A DNA stretch of 64,000 nt from JAVKBW01 sp964352715 (lineage in GTDB: Bacteria; Pseudomonadota; Alphaproteobacteria; UBA8366; Aestuariispiraceae), in the NCBI GenBank assembly GCA_964352715.1, contig CAYGSU010000013.1, forward strand, positions 1 to 64,000. The letters run 5' to 3'. Each line of letters begins with the position of its first letter. Position 1 is the first letter of the stretch. Below, one piece after another: positions 17,501-25,505 of the stretch. A program made the position numbers and the translations under genes. The notes under the pieces were generated by a model. It saw only the letters and a program-made list of their open reading frames with translations. It searched no databases and was not told where the DNA came from.

Positions 17501-18134
17501 CCACCGTTGTATCGCCCCGCCCGACCAGCTTGATCAGCGGGCTGGTGGCGTGACTGGTCGAAACCTGTGTGAAGCCGATATCGCGGGCGATACCGGCCAG
17601 CTTTTCCTCATGATCCGTATAGCGGTATCCATGCATACAGACGATGGCGATGGCGCGGAAGCCCTCATCATAGGCTGCCTGCAATCCTTTTCTCGCGCCG
17701 TCTACTTCCAGCGGCGTCAGCACATTTCCCTGAGAATCCACCCGTTCATCGATTTCAACAACCTGGGTATAGAGCTGGTCGGGCAGCACGATATGTCGGT
17801 CGAACAGCTTCGGTCTTGCCTGATAGGCGATCCGCAGCGCATCGCCGAACCCTTTGGTAATCGCCAGAACCGTCCTGTCGCCCTTGCGTTCCAGCAACGC
17901 GTTGGTGGCGACGGTCGTGCCCATCTTGACCGCATCGATATCGGTTTCGGGAATTGGATCGTCTTGTCCGAGTTCGAGCAGATCGCGCACGCCCTGCACG
18001 GCGGCATCATGATAGGCTTCAGGATTTTCAGACAGCAACTTGTGAGACAGCAGCGTGCCGTCGGGCCGCCGGCCGACAATGTCGGTAAACGTGCCACCCC
18101 GATCGACCCAGAATTGCCATCCTGCTTCACTCAT
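14508..18134 (-). CDS. 5-oxoprolinase/hydantoinase A-B fusion protein
   Basis: 1208 residues, the size of full 5-oxoprolinase. Residues 1-690 are the ATP-dependent HyuA/oxoprolinase half (FWVDRGGTFTDIVGRRPDG, SGPAGGIVGAV, SFDMGGTSTDVAHYDG, CFGGAGGQHACLIADTLG). Residues 700-1208 are the HyuB half (DFSCALFDAEGRLIANAPHMPVHLGSM, RGHHADIGG, DFTGTSPQQKNNFNAP). These enzymes use ATP to open lactam or hydantoin rings. The ATG at 18134 is chosen because AAGGAGC lies 10 bases upstream; the in-frame ATG at 18158 would place that site inside the coding region. It heads an operon with the SDR gene and is divergent from a MarR-type regulator. Substrate (5-oxoproline versus hydantoins) is uncertain. Confidence 0.92.
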   Translation of the reverse strand: MSEAGWQFWVDRGGTFTDIVGRRPDGTLLSHKLLSENPEAYHDAAVQGVRDLLELGQDDPIPETDIDAVKMGTTVATNALLERKGDRTVLAITKGFGDALRIAYQARPKLFDRHIVLPDQLYTQVVEIDERVDSQGNVLTPLEVDGARKGLQAAYDEGFRAIAIVCMHGYRYTDHEEKLAGIARDIGFTQVSTSHATSPLIKLVGRGDTTVVDAYLSPILRRYVAQVAGALGDVRLQFMQSNGGLTDSSLFQGKDAILSGPAGGIVGAVETSVRAGFDKLISFDMGGTSTDVAHYDGEFERTFETEVAGVRMRAPMMLIHTVAAGGGSICHFDGARYRVGPDSAGANPGPASYRRGGPLAVTDCNVMLGKLQPDYFPAVFGPNQDELLDRHAVVEKFDALSKEIESATGNRREPVEVAAGFLKIAVENMANAIKKISVQRGYDVTRYTLVCFGGAGGQHACLIADTLGMTKVLCHPFAGVLSAYGMGLADVRAMRETTVETALSDAAVADAGKVLEKLAAEAVAELEQQSVPDDRMELRRSLHIRYDGSDVPLSVPFGSREEMIAAFKESYRSRFGFLMGDKPMVIAAAAVEAIGHQATSAEPSGGEPGDLPEPLAVVQSFMADEYRDTPIYDREKLHPGNRIDGPAIIRETTATTIVEPGWQAEYTDTGNIVMTRVVALERKHAIGTESDPVMLEVFNNLFMSIAEQMGFRLQNTAYSVNIKERLDFSCALFDAEGRLIANAPHMPVHLGSMGESVRAVLRNNEGNLNPGDSYVLNNPYNGGTHLPDVTVVTPVFDEEGKAIRFFVASRGHHADIGGRTPGSAPPDSSHIEEEGVLIDNFLMVDKGDFREDALRELLASGKYPCRNIDQNVADLIAQLAANEKGLQELKKMIDLFGWDVVEAYMSHVQDNAEESVRRVIDVLQDGTFTYPLDNGSQVCVSISIDRENRKAVVDFTGTSPQQKNNFNAPFAVCRAAVLYVFRTLVEDNIPMNEGCLKPIDIIAPDDCMLNAKYPGAVIAGNVETSQVVTDTLYGALGALAAAQGTMNNTVFGNDRYQYYETVCGGSGAGPDFDGTDAIHTHMTNSRLTDPEILETRLPVRLESFEIRKGSGGAGKHHGGDGVRRRLKFLEAMELVILANHRIVPPYGQDGGEPGACGRNWVERADGTVDMMTAADFRMVEPGDLFNLETPGGGGYGAPEQSIKTEAAE

Positions 18135-18250
18135 CGACCCTTGCTCCTTGTTATTCATTCAGGACCGTATGACAGGATTTCGCAATCTGTATCCCGTCAA
18201 AGTGCGTCTGCCCTGGCTTTTGAAAAATGTCTGGTCACAAATACAAAACA

Positions 18251-18265
18251 TTGATAAATTGTCAA
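18251..18265. promoter_or_regulatory. Inverted repeat, candidate operator of the MarR-type regulator
   Basis: TTGATAAATTGTCAA is an imperfect palindrome in the 180-base divergent region between the oxoprolinase and MarR-type genes. Read leftward it contains TTGACA, a perfect -35 hexamer for the oxoprolinase operon, so a protein bound here would block that promoter. The surrounding stretch is unusually AT-rich for this window. Confidence 0.4.
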
Positions 18266-18316
18266 CGTTATTTTGATGTTTTAGTAATTTATAGTGAGAC
18301 GAAGGACGATCCGATC

Positions 18317-18865
18317 ATGAGCGACCACCCCCCTACCGCTGCATCCGCCGATCCAACCGGTAAGCGTCGGCCGATCGTGTCATCGGAGCATCTGGCGAAG
18401 AACGATGCCTGGCAGCTCAGCGAACTGGAATACGGATTGATCATGGCTCAGAACGGCCTGATGCGCTGGATCACCCGCTGCATGGCGGCGGCGGGGTACC
18501 CCGATCTCAACGCGCTGGAAATTCTGGTGCTGCACAACGTGAACCACCGTCGGCGCGAAAAGCGACTGACCGATGTCGCCTTCATGCTCAACATCGAAGA
18601 CAGCCACACGGTGAACTACGCGTTGAAGAAGCTGCTGAAAGCCGGTCTTGTCAGTGGCGAAAAGCGCGGAAAGGAAATCTTCTATTCCATCACCGACGCC
18701 GGTGCGAAGGCCTGCGAAGACTACCGCGACATCCGCGACCGGTGTCTGGTTGACGCCGCCCTTGCCTCCGACGGCTTCAATGCCGAAGTCGGCAAGGCAG
18801 CGACCGTCCTTCGCAATCTGTCCGGCCTGTACGATCAGGCGGCACGCACGGCCACATCGCTCTAG
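18317..18865 (+). CDS. MarR-family winged-helix regulator
   Basis: 182 residues from the ATG at 18317. Residues 50-150 form a winged helix: LNALEILVLHNVNHRRREKRLTDVAF, then the recognition region IEDSHTVNYALKKLLKAGLV and wing GEKRGKEIFYSIT. This is the predicted MarR subgroup often found beside hydantoinase or oxoprolinase genes. Its divergence from the oxoprolinase operon and the palindrome between them suggest local control. The inducer is unknown. The stop codon is shared with convergent azlD in a CTAG at 18862-18865. Confidence 0.87.
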   Translation: MSDHPPTAASADPTGKRRPIVSSEHLAKNDAWQLSELEYGLIMAQNGLMRWITRCMAAAGYPDLNALEILVLHNVNHRRREKRLTDVAFMLNIEDSHTVNYALKKLLKAGLVSGEKRGKEIFYSITDAGAKACEDYRDIRDRCLVDAALASDGFNAEVGKAATVLRNLSGLYDQAARTATSL

Positions 18866-19167
18866 ACCGGCAACACAAACCGCAGCCCGGCAACAACGGC
18901 AACGCCCAGCGCGACGGACGCAAGCGTCGGCAGCTTCAGCGATGCAAGAGCCGTGACGACAACGCCGATGGCTTCCGCCGGTCCCTGCAGAAAAACAATC
19001 GGCGCGACGATACCGGTCAGAATGGCTGGCGGCGCGGCTTCCAGGGCTGCTTTCAACCGCCCGCTTATATCGACACGACGCACCAGCCAGAACCCGCTGG
19101 CGCGGGTCAGCCAGGTGACAGCGGCCATTCCCAGAATCGTCAGCACGGCGTCCACGGAGAAACTCAT
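18862..19167 (-). CDS. azlD: AzlD family branched-chain amino acid exporter subunit
   Basis: 101 residues with three to four hydrophobic helices (VLTILGMAAVTWLTRASGFWLV, AILTGIVAPIVFLQG, VALGVAVVAGLRFVLPV), the size and pattern of AzlD. With AzlC it forms a small inner-membrane exporter of branched-chain amino acids (AzlCD/YgaZH type). The ATG at 19167 overlaps the azlC stop by 4 bases, indicating coupled translation. The gene also shares a CTAG stop overlap with the convergent MarR-type gene. Confidence 0.85.
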   Translation of the reverse strand: MSFSVDAVLTILGMAAVTWLTRASGFWLVRRVDISGRLKAALEAAPPAILTGIVAPIVFLQGPAEAIGVVVTALASLKLPTLASVALGVAVVAGLRFVLPV

Positions 19168-19892
19168 GACGCCACCCCGCTGCGGTCCCGGCCGTTTGGT
19201 CGCCAGGCAAGCGCGCCGGCAAGAATGCCGGCGATGCCACCCAGAAAGATGTACCAGACGCCTGGCAGCAGAAGTTTCGCGGCAATCGCGACGGCAGCGC
19301 TGACAGCAATCACCATGGTTTCGCGCCGACCGTGCCAGAACCCGACAACAAGAACTGTAAACATGGCCGGGAACGCGAAGTCGATCCCGTAACGTTCCGG
19401 CGCTTCGACGAGGTTGCCGAGTGACGCACCCAAGGCGGTCCATAAGGGCCAGTTGAGATAAAAGGGGATTGCCATGCCGGCGATATAAGCAGGCGTCAGG
19501 CCTGTCGGGCTGCGCCCGCGGCGGATCGCCATCGCCCAGGTTTCATCGGAATGGATCGACACAAAGGCCCAGCGCTGCCAGGGCCGGAACGCGGAAAGAT
19601 ACGGTGTGAGCGCCGCCCCCATTATGACGTGCCGCAGATTCACCAGCGCCGTGGTACCGATAATCAGGCCAGCGACGACGGGAACCGTCCATTGGTCGAC
19701 CGCAATGAACTGCGACGCGCCGGCATAGACAGCAAAACTCATCAGTGTGATTTCCGCAGGCGACAGGCCGTTCTGCACCGCCAGCGCCCCAAGCAGCAGC
19801 GAAAACGGGCAGGCCGCCGCCAGCATCGGCAGAATATCGACAAGGCCTGCCGTCGCTTCAGCGCGCCAGTTTATCTGTGTCTTATCCATCAT
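19164..19892 (-). CDS. azlC: AzlC family branched-chain amino acid exporter
   Basis: 242 residues with about seven membrane helices. The family signature is visible in DILPMLAAACPFSLLLGALAVQNGLSPAEITLMSFAVYAGASQF and NLRHVIMGAALTPYL. AzlC is the large subunit of the AzlCD exporter. It overlaps azlD by 4 bases, and an AraC-type regulator lies 65 bases upstream on the same strand. AraC plus azlCD is a recurring arrangement, so the regulator probably controls export. The transported amino acid is inferred from the family. Confidence 0.88.
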   Translation of the reverse strand: MMDKTQINWRAEATAGLVDILPMLAAACPFSLLLGALAVQNGLSPAEITLMSFAVYAGASQFIAVDQWTVPVVAGLIIGTTALVNLRHVIMGAALTPYLSAFRPWQRWAFVSIHSDETWAMAIRRGRSPTGLTPAYIAGMAIPFYLNWPLWTALGASLGNLVEAPERYGIDFAFPAMFTVLVVGFWHGRRETMVIAVSAAVAIAAKLLLPGVWYIFLGGIAGILAGALAWRPNGRDRSGVAS

Positions 19893-19957
19893 GACGCACG
19901 GACGTACAGGATCGGGCGGGATAAATATTGTAGAAAAGTGCGTGGGTCGCGGATTTA

Positions 19958-20821
19958 TCAGCTACAGACCGAGCGCCGGTACTGTCCTGGCGTTATCCCG
20001 ACTGTGTTCTTGAACACGCGGCTGAAATGGCTCTGGTCAGTGAAGCCGCAGGAAAGGGCGACATCGGCGATCGGTTCGCCCGCCGCCAGGCACGCCTTTG
20101 CCAAAGCAATGCGTTTGCCGGTTCGATAGGCATGCGGCGGTACACCGAAGGCCTTGCGGAAGCTGCGCATGAAATGAAACCGTGACAACCGGGCTGCTGC
20201 GGCAAGCTCGTCTATACCGATGTCATCGCCCAGCCGGTCTTCTATCATTTCGCGGGCCTTGGCCATCGGGGCGGATTCGGCGCGTACCGGTCGAACCCGG
20301 GCGCCACTATCCGCATGGCGCTCAATCAGCAACGCCAGCGTGGCGATCAGCGCCTCGTCCGCTTCCAGTTTCGATGCCCGGGTCTGCAAGGTCCTGTGCA
20401 GTCGAATGGCAAGATCATGCAACGCGGCGTCCTCCATCGACACTTTGCCGAAGAACGGCATGTCTACGGGTCTGTCAAATACATCGCCGGCGATATCTGT
20501 CATCAGATCGATGGGGGGATAGAACATTCGGTATTCAAATCCGGTGTCGCCCGGCTTTCCGTCGTGCAATACGCCGGGATTGAGGATGATGACATCACCC
20601 GCGACGGCGGCGTTTTCCGCACCATCGACCTTGAACAGTTCAACGCCCTTGCAGATCACGCCGAAAGAATAGGTGTCGTGGAAATGCGTGGAAAATTCGT
20701 GCTGCACGAACGTGGCGTGCAGGCATTCCATGTCGCAGAACTGCGGCGTGCGCCAGAAATCGGTCTGATCGGAAGAACCGATCCGCCCCAAATCCACCGC
20801 TTCGTGCTGGGTTACAGACAT
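19958..20821 (-). CDS. AraC family transcriptional regulator of azlCD (probable)
   Basis: 287 residues. An N-terminal cupin-like arm (residues 35-110, EFSTHFHDTYSFGVICKGVELF and GDVIILNPGVLHDG) senses ligand, and residues 185-287 contain two helix-turn-helix motifs (GIDELAAAARLSRFHFMRSFRKAFG and IADVALSCGFTDQSHFSRVFKNTVG). Its position directly upstream of azlCD on the same strand suggests that it regulates them, probably in response to an amino acid. It is divergent from the CaCA antiporter gene across about 200 bases that include a perfect TTGTACAA palindrome. Confidence 0.88.
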   Translation of the reverse strand: MSVTQHEAVDLGRIGSSDQTDFWRTPQFCDMECLHATFVQHEFSTHFHDTYSFGVICKGVELFKVDGAENAAVAGDVIILNPGVLHDGKPGDTGFEYRMFYPPIDLMTDIAGDVFDRPVDMPFFGKVSMEDAALHDLAIRLHRTLQTRASKLEADEALIATLALLIERHADSGARVRPVRAESAPMAKAREMIEDRLGDDIGIDELAAAARLSRFHFMRSFRKAFGVPPHAYRTGKRIALAKACLAAGEPIADVALSCGFTDQSHFSRVFKNTVGITPGQYRRSVCS

Positions 20822-21023
20822 TTTTTCTCAATTCGTCAGATCGTCAGGCACCGCGAGATTAACAGAGGTTTCAGGCTGTTGCTTGTACAATTGTGCGCCA
20901 GCTTCGCGGAATTGGACAGGGCGAAGGGGCTTGTATCTGCCGTGAAAGCCAGCATATAGCCTGAATGGGGAGAACCCGCCGGGTCGATGCGGCGGGACAA
21001 AATACACGGGGTTCGTTGCTTTA

Positions 21024-21983
21024 ATGTCCTATTCCGATTTGCTGTATATCGCGAGCGGTCTCGTTCTTCTGGTATTGGGTGGAGAAGGCGCTTTGCGGGG
21101 GGCAATCGGCATCGCCCAGAAACTGAATGTTTCGAAAGCGATGATCGGCCTGATCGTGGTCGGTTTCGGCACGTCCGCCCCTGAAATGACGGTGACTGTT
21201 CAGGCGGCGCTCAACGAATCGCCCGACCTTGCCATCGGCAATGTGGTCGGCAGCAACATTGCCAACATTCTGTTGATTCTCGGCATTGGCGGGCTGATCT
21301 GCCCGATGACGACCGGCCCTGCCGTGGTCAGACGGGATCTGACCGCAACGGTTGGCGCGTTCTTTCTCCTGACCGGCCTCAGTGTCTATGGTGTCATCCA
21401 GATGTGGCACGGCATTGTCATGATCGCCCTGCTGGTCGGGTATCTTGTCTGGTCCTATCGGATGGACAAGAAGGATATTGAAGCGGCAAGCCTTCACGAA
21501 TCCGAAGTAGACGAGCTTGATGAGGCCCCAAGCAACCCGCTGCTGATCGCCCTGTTCACCATTGGCGGCCTGGCCGGCCTGATTTACGGCGCTGACCTGA
21601 TGGTGACCGGTTCCATCGGTATCGCCCGGGATTTCGGTATTTCCGAGGCTATTATCGGCCTGACGATTGTCGCGGTCGGCACGTCCCTGCCGGAATTGGC
21701 GGCAACGGTGATTGCTGCCATTCGCGGCCATACCGATGTCGCCGTTGCGAATGTCATGGGGTCGCTGCTGTTCAACATTCTGTCCATTCTGGGCGTCACG
21801 GCGATCATTTTTCCGCTGCCTTTCCCGGCCGATATCGCACAGATCGACATCTGGGTAATGCTGGCTTCCGGCGTTGTCCTTGTGCCGATGTTGCGCAAGG
21901 ACCACCATCTGAGTCGCAAGGAATCGGCATTGCTGCTGGCGGGCTATGTCTGCTACATGGTCAGCATCGCGTATCGCCTGTAA
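21024..21983 (+). CDS. Calcium/sodium antiporter (CaCA family, YrbG type)
   Basis: 319 residues, about ten membrane helices. The two inverted alpha repeats are clear: VVGFGTSAPEMTV with NVVGSNIANILLILG (residues 49-90) and VAVGTSLPELAAT with NVMGSLLFNILSILG (residues 215-260). The Glu of each GTSxPE motif is a cation ligand. The protein exchanges Na+ or H+ for Ca2+ across the inner membrane. A TTGTAT/TATAGC pair at 20931 and 20955 (18-base spacing) is a possible promoter. A calcium-binding EF-hand gene lies 4 kb away, a suggestive but unproven link. Confidence 0.92.
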   Translation: MSYSDLLYIASGLVLLVLGGEGALRGAIGIAQKLNVSKAMIGLIVVGFGTSAPEMTVTVQAALNESPDLAIGNVVGSNIANILLILGIGGLICPMTTGPAVVRRDLTATVGAFFLLTGLSVYGVIQMWHGIVMIALLVGYLVWSYRMDKKDIEAASLHESEVDELDEAPSNPLLIALFTIGGLAGLIYGADLMVTGSIGIARDFGISEAIIGLTIVAVGTSLPELAATVIAAIRGHTDVAVANVMGSLLFNILSILGVTAIIFPLPFPADIAQIDIWVMLASGVVLVPMLRKDHHLSRKESALLLAGYVCYMVSIAYRL

Positions 21984-22030
21984 CAGGCTTTGACCAACCT
22001 CTGAAAACAGACTTCAAGCGAGCACCGGCG

Positions 22031-23605
22031 ATGGGGAAAATCCGAAATGTTTTGCTTGTTACATTCGACCAATGGCGGGCAGATCACCTTTCCTGTGCCG
22101 GTCATCCGGTTCTGAAGACACCGAAGCTGGACGCTTTCGCCCACGATGCGGTGCGGTTTGCGAACCACTACACCGTAACGGCCCCGTGCGGCCCGGCGCG
22201 CGCCAGCCTGCTGTCGGGCCTGTATATGAGCAATCACCGGGTCTGCCGTAACGGGTCGCCGTTCGACGACCGGTTCACCACTCTGGCGCTGGAGCTGCGC
22301 AAGACCGGATATGACCCGGCCCTGTTCGGCTATACCGACATTACCGTCGATCCGCGCAGCCGCCACCCGAACGATCCGATATTCGATTCCTACGAAGGCG
22401 TTCTGCCGGGCATGAACCGGGTCTTCCAGCTTGATGACGATCTGACAACATGGTTCACCCATCTGAAGAAAAAAGGCTATGAACTGCCGGACCGGCCGTT
22501 TGACATATTCCGGCCGAGATCCGGTTACCCCGGTTCGGAAGGTCGCGGTTACAGCTATTCGCCGCCGATCTATGCGGCGGACGACAGTGACGCCGCCGTG
22601 CTGACCAACGCGGTAATCGACTATATCGATGGCCGCGAAGACCGGCCCTGGTTCGCCCACGCGACCTATATCGCGCCGCATCCGCCCTGGATCGCGCCGG
22701 AACCCTACAATGCCCGGTACAACCCGGAAGACATGCCGAAACCGGTGAGAGCGGCAAAAGCTGAAGCAGAAGCCGCCATACATCCCTGGCTCAACCACAC
22801 AATCAGCTCCTTCGCAAACGGCGCCGGCATGATGACCTGTGTCGGCAAAACCCATGACCCGGTCACGACCGACGATGCCGAACTGGCGCAGCTTCGCGCG
22901 ACCTATTGCGGCATGATCAACATGGTGGAAGATCAGTTCGACCGCATCCTGAGCCATCTGAAGGAAACCGGGCAGTACGAAAACACGATGATCGTGCTGA
23001 CTGCCGATCATGCCGAAATGCTGGGTGACCACTGGCTGTTCGGCAAGACCGGGTTTCATGACGAGGCCTATCACATTCCCCTTATCATCCGGGATCCGCG
23101 AAGCGAAGCCGATGCCGGACGCGGAAGTGTTATTGACGCCTTTACGGAATCCGTCGATGTCATGCCGACGGTTCTGAAAGCAATGGGCCGGCCCGTGCCG
23201 CGCCAGTGCGACGGGGCAAGCCTTGTCGAATTCATCGAAGGGCGCGAACCGCAAGCATGGCGTGACGCCGTCCACTGGGAATTCGACTTCCGCGATCTTG
23301 TAACAAAGCGTGCTGAGACCGCGCTCAACATCCGGTCAGATGAATGTCACCTGTCAGTGATAAAAGACAAGGATGGCAAGTATGTTCACTTTGCCGCCCT
23401 GCCTGCGCTGTTCTTCGATCTGAACAACGATCCGTTGCAGCAGCACAATCTGGCATCGGATTCAAACAGCGCAGGCACGGTGCTGAACTATGCCGAACGC
23501 CTGCTGCAATGGCGTGTGATGCAAAGTGAGCGAACCATGACCTATATGCGCGCGGATGGCGGCATACAGGTTCATGACGATGACCGACCGGGGATTGCCT
23601 CTTGA
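22031..23605 (+). CDS. Sulfatase-like hydrolase, phosphonate monoester hydrolase type
   Basis: 524 residues of the alkaline-phosphatase/sulfatase superfamily. Cys53 sits in CGPAR, the CxPxR site converted to formylglycine by a sulfatase-maturing enzyme. Metal ligands are visible in LLVTFDQWRADHL and LTADHAEMLGDHW. The context APCGPARASLLSGLYMSNHR resembles phosphonate monoester hydrolases/phosphodiesterases more than arylsulfatases. No signal peptide is seen, so it is cytoplasmic. Its stop codon overlaps the start of a glycerophosphodiesterase gene, which supports a role with phosphodiester substrates. True arylsulfatase activity cannot be excluded. Confidence 0.85.
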   Translation: MGKIRNVLLVTFDQWRADHLSCAGHPVLKTPKLDAFAHDAVRFANHYTVTAPCGPARASLLSGLYMSNHRVCRNGSPFDDRFTTLALELRKTGYDPALFGYTDITVDPRSRHPNDPIFDSYEGVLPGMNRVFQLDDDLTTWFTHLKKKGYELPDRPFDIFRPRSGYPGSEGRGYSYSPPIYAADDSDAAVLTNAVIDYIDGREDRPWFAHATYIAPHPPWIAPEPYNARYNPEDMPKPVRAAKAEAEAAIHPWLNHTISSFANGAGMMTCVGKTHDPVTTDDAELAQLRATYCGMINMVEDQFDRILSHLKETGQYENTMIVLTADHAEMLGDHWLFGKTGFHDEAYHIPLIIRDPRSEADAGRGSVIDAFTESVDVMPTVLKAMGRPVPRQCDGASLVEFIEGREPQAWRDAVHWEFDFRDLVTKRAETALNIRSDECHLSVIKDKDGKYVHFAALPALFFDLNNDPLQQHNLASDSNSAGTVLNYAERLLQWRVMQSERTMTYMRADGGIQVHDDDRPGIAS

Positions 23606-24357
23606 TCAGCCAGCCTTCGCCGCCGGAAGCGCCGCGGATTTTTGCCCATCGCGGCGCCAGTGGCTATGCACCGGAAAACACCTTGGCCGCCTTCCGCAAG
23701 GCCGCCGAACTGGGGTGCCGATGGATCGAGACCGACTGCATGCTGACCCGTGACGGTCAGGTTGTTCTGCATCACGACGACACGCTGCACCGCGTCACGG
23801 GCGTTGACCGGGTGGTTAGCGAGATCGATTATTCGGACCTTGCAAAACTGGACTGCGGAAGCTGGTTCGACCCGGCTTTCGCCGCTGAACGTATCCCGAC
23901 GCTTGAGCAGGCAATCGACCTGTTTGCCGATCTCGGCATTGGCGCAAACCTTGAACTGAAACCCTGCCCCGGTGCCGATGCGGATACAGCGCGGGCTGTC
24001 GCGGAAACGGTAAACCGGTTCTGGCCAGACAGTCTACCCGCGCCGATCATATCCAGCTTTTCCCTGGAAGCCTTCCGGACCGCCTGGCCGCTGCTGCCGG
24101 ATTGTTCCTTCGCGATGCTGTTGCAGGCGCTGCCGGACAGCTGGGAATCCATTCTGAAAGAAAACGGAGCGGATGCCCTGCATCTCGATGCCGATTTTCT
24201 GCAGCAGGAACACGCGCAAATTCTGGCGGCGGAAGGCATGGTATTTCGCTGTTACACCGTTAACGAAAAAAGCCGCTTTACCGAACTGATGGAATGGGGT
24301 GCTGAAGCTGTGTTCAGCGATGTTCCCGACCAGCTTATCACGTCCGGCAAACCGTAG
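23602..24357 (+). CDS. ugpQ: Glycerophosphodiester phosphodiesterase (cytoplasmic UgpQ type)
   Basis: 251 residues of a GDPD TIM barrel: IFAHRGASGYAPENTLAAFRKA (catalytic His near residue 15), WIETDCMLTRDGQVVLHHDDTLHRVT, and late GMVFRCYTVNEKSRF. It hydrolyses glycerophosphodiesters to glycerol-3-phosphate and an alcohol. No signal peptide. The best start is a TTG at 23602 overlapping the previous stop; no ATG or GTG occurs in frame before the catalytic core, and a GGGGA lies upstream. Tight overlap implies translational coupling with the phosphodiesterase-like gene before it. Confidence 0.9.
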   Translation: MISQPSPPEAPRIFAHRGASGYAPENTLAAFRKAAELGCRWIETDCMLTRDGQVVLHHDDTLHRVTGVDRVVSEIDYSDLAKLDCGSWFDPAFAAERIPTLEQAIDLFADLGIGANLELKPCPGADADTARAVAETVNRFWPDSLPAPIISSFSLEAFRTAWPLLPDCSFAMLLQALPDSWESILKENGADALHLDADFLQQEHAQILAAEGMVFRCYTVNEKSRFTELMEWGAEAVFSDVPDQLITSGKP

Positions 24358-24565
24358 ATCGCTACCGTCCGGTGTGACGGTCATCACACCCAACCCATTG
24401 ATATAAAAACCGAAACAAAGCTGTTCTATGCTGTTTCTGCATGGAGCCATTGCAAAAACGGCATTTGTATTTCGATCAGCTTCTGACTATGTGCAACCTG
24501 CAAGAAGGGCGAATAGACGCGGCCCATAACAGCGCTGACACTGATTTTTTGTAAGGATGACGGCC

Positions 24566-24793
24566 ATGCGGTTACACGCTTATGACCCGAACGTGATTAT
24601 TGCTCTAGCTCTGGTACCGAATGTGAATGCTTTCAAGGAGGCCTTTGCATCGACGACCTACAAGCTGCGTAGTCGTGTTTCTGCTGCCAGCAATCCGAAA
24701 CCGAAGCTTCCTGGCGTAACATTCTTCAGCCCGTTTATGCCGGATGCGATCGGAAATTTCTCGCTGCAGCCTTTCTACGACAAGACAGCCTAA
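24566..24793 (+). CDS. Hypothetical small protein, 75 residues
   Basis: Starts MRLHAYDPNVIIALALVPNV and ends FSLQPFYDKTA. AAGGA lies 9 bases before the ATG at 24566 (an in-frame ATG at 24557 has no such site). I do not recognise a family. There is a weakly hydrophobic N-terminal stretch, a basic middle (TTYKLRSRV) and no clear signal peptide. A strong bidirectional terminator follows 28 bases after the stop, which argues for a genuine short transcript. The 208 bases upstream hold no other gene. Confidence 0.5.
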   Translation: MRLHAYDPNVIIALALVPNVNAFKEAFASTTYKLRSRVSAASNPKPKLPGVTFFSPFMPDAIGNFSLQPFYDKTA

Positions 24794-24821
24794 TCCGTTC
24801 TTCCAGATACGCCTGAACGAG

Positions 24822-24850
24822 AAAAGGGACGCCTTTGGGCGTCCCTTTTT
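24822..24850. terminator. Bidirectional rho-independent terminator
   Basis: AAAA, then an 8-bp stem GGGACGCC/GGCGTCCC with TTTG loop, then TTTTT. It works for the rightward small ORF and, read leftward, for the EF-hand gene. Confidence 0.9.
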
Positions 24851-24876
24851 GTTTCACGAATTTCCGCTGAGTCGGC

Positions 24877-25449
24877 TTAGTCGTCATCGCGCCGTTCATC
24901 GTCGTCATCACGCTTTTTGTAGTCGTCATCGTCGTGGTGTCCGCGGTGACCAAAGCGAAGCTCTGACTTGGAAATCTGGCCATCGCCGTTGCGATCTGCC
25001 CGATCCATCATCGCCAGCTTCTTGTCGTTCATCTCGGCTTCGGTGATCTGTCCGTCGCCGTCTTCATCAATCCGCTGGAACATGTCGACCATTTTGAACC
25101 GTGTATGGGTCATCCAGACGTTTTCAAATTCCGCGAGGTTGAGCGACCCATCGCTGTTGCCGTCGTTGTCGCTCAGCGTCGTCGCGATCCTCTCGTCCAT
25201 CTCGGCAGCCGTAATCGTGCCGTCGCGGTTGGTGTCGAACTGCTTGAACATCTGTTCAAGAGCCTGACCATGATGGCCGCCGTAGCCGCCCATCTTGCCC
25301 ATACGGTTTCCATCGGCATGCGCAATGGCAAAGGTTGCCCCGATGCCGAGCGTGGCGGCAACAAGCCCCGAAAGCACGACCATCTTGCCGTGCTTGCGAT
25401 GTTTGTGATGGCCGTTGCCGTCGGTGTTGTTTTCGGGTGTGTTAGACAT
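24877..25449 (-). CDS. EF-hand calcium-binding protein, membrane-anchored or exported
   Basis: 190 residues from the ATG at 25449. After a His/Lys-rich cytoplasmic segment, residues 23-45 form one hydrophobic helix (VVLSGLVAATLGIGATFAIAHA), probably a signal anchor or signal peptide. Four EF-hand loops follow at about 72-83 (DTNRDGTITAAE), 94-107 (DNDGNSDGSLNLAE), 128-139 (DEDGDGQITEAE) and 152-163 (DRNGDGQISKSE). The C-terminus is an Asp/His/Arg-rich tail (GHHDDDDYKKRDDDDERRDDD-like). It would bind Ca2+ in the periplasm. It is divergent from a response regulator/sensor kinase pair whose sensor has a similar His/Asp tract, so it is a likely regulatory target. An upstream in-frame ATG at 25524 would only add poor sequence. 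Confidence 0.85.
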   Translation of the reverse strand: MSNTPENNTDGNGHHKHRKHGKMVVLSGLVAATLGIGATFAIAHADGNRMGKMGGYGGHHGQALEQMFKQFDTNRDGTITAAEMDERIATTLSDNDGNSDGSLNLAEFENVWMTHTRFKMVDMFQRIDEDGDGQITEAEMNDKKLAMMDRADRNGDGQISKSELRFGHRGHHDDDDYKKRDDDDERRDDD

Positions 25450-25505
25450 TGATTCATCTACCTTTCGATGTGGAGTGATTCTACGCCCCGAATAGACACC
25501 CGAAA

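Noticed and set aside
21953..23275. 440-residue open frame on the - strand
   Set aside because: Antisense to the sulfatase-like gene, which has clear catalytic motifs; this frame has none.
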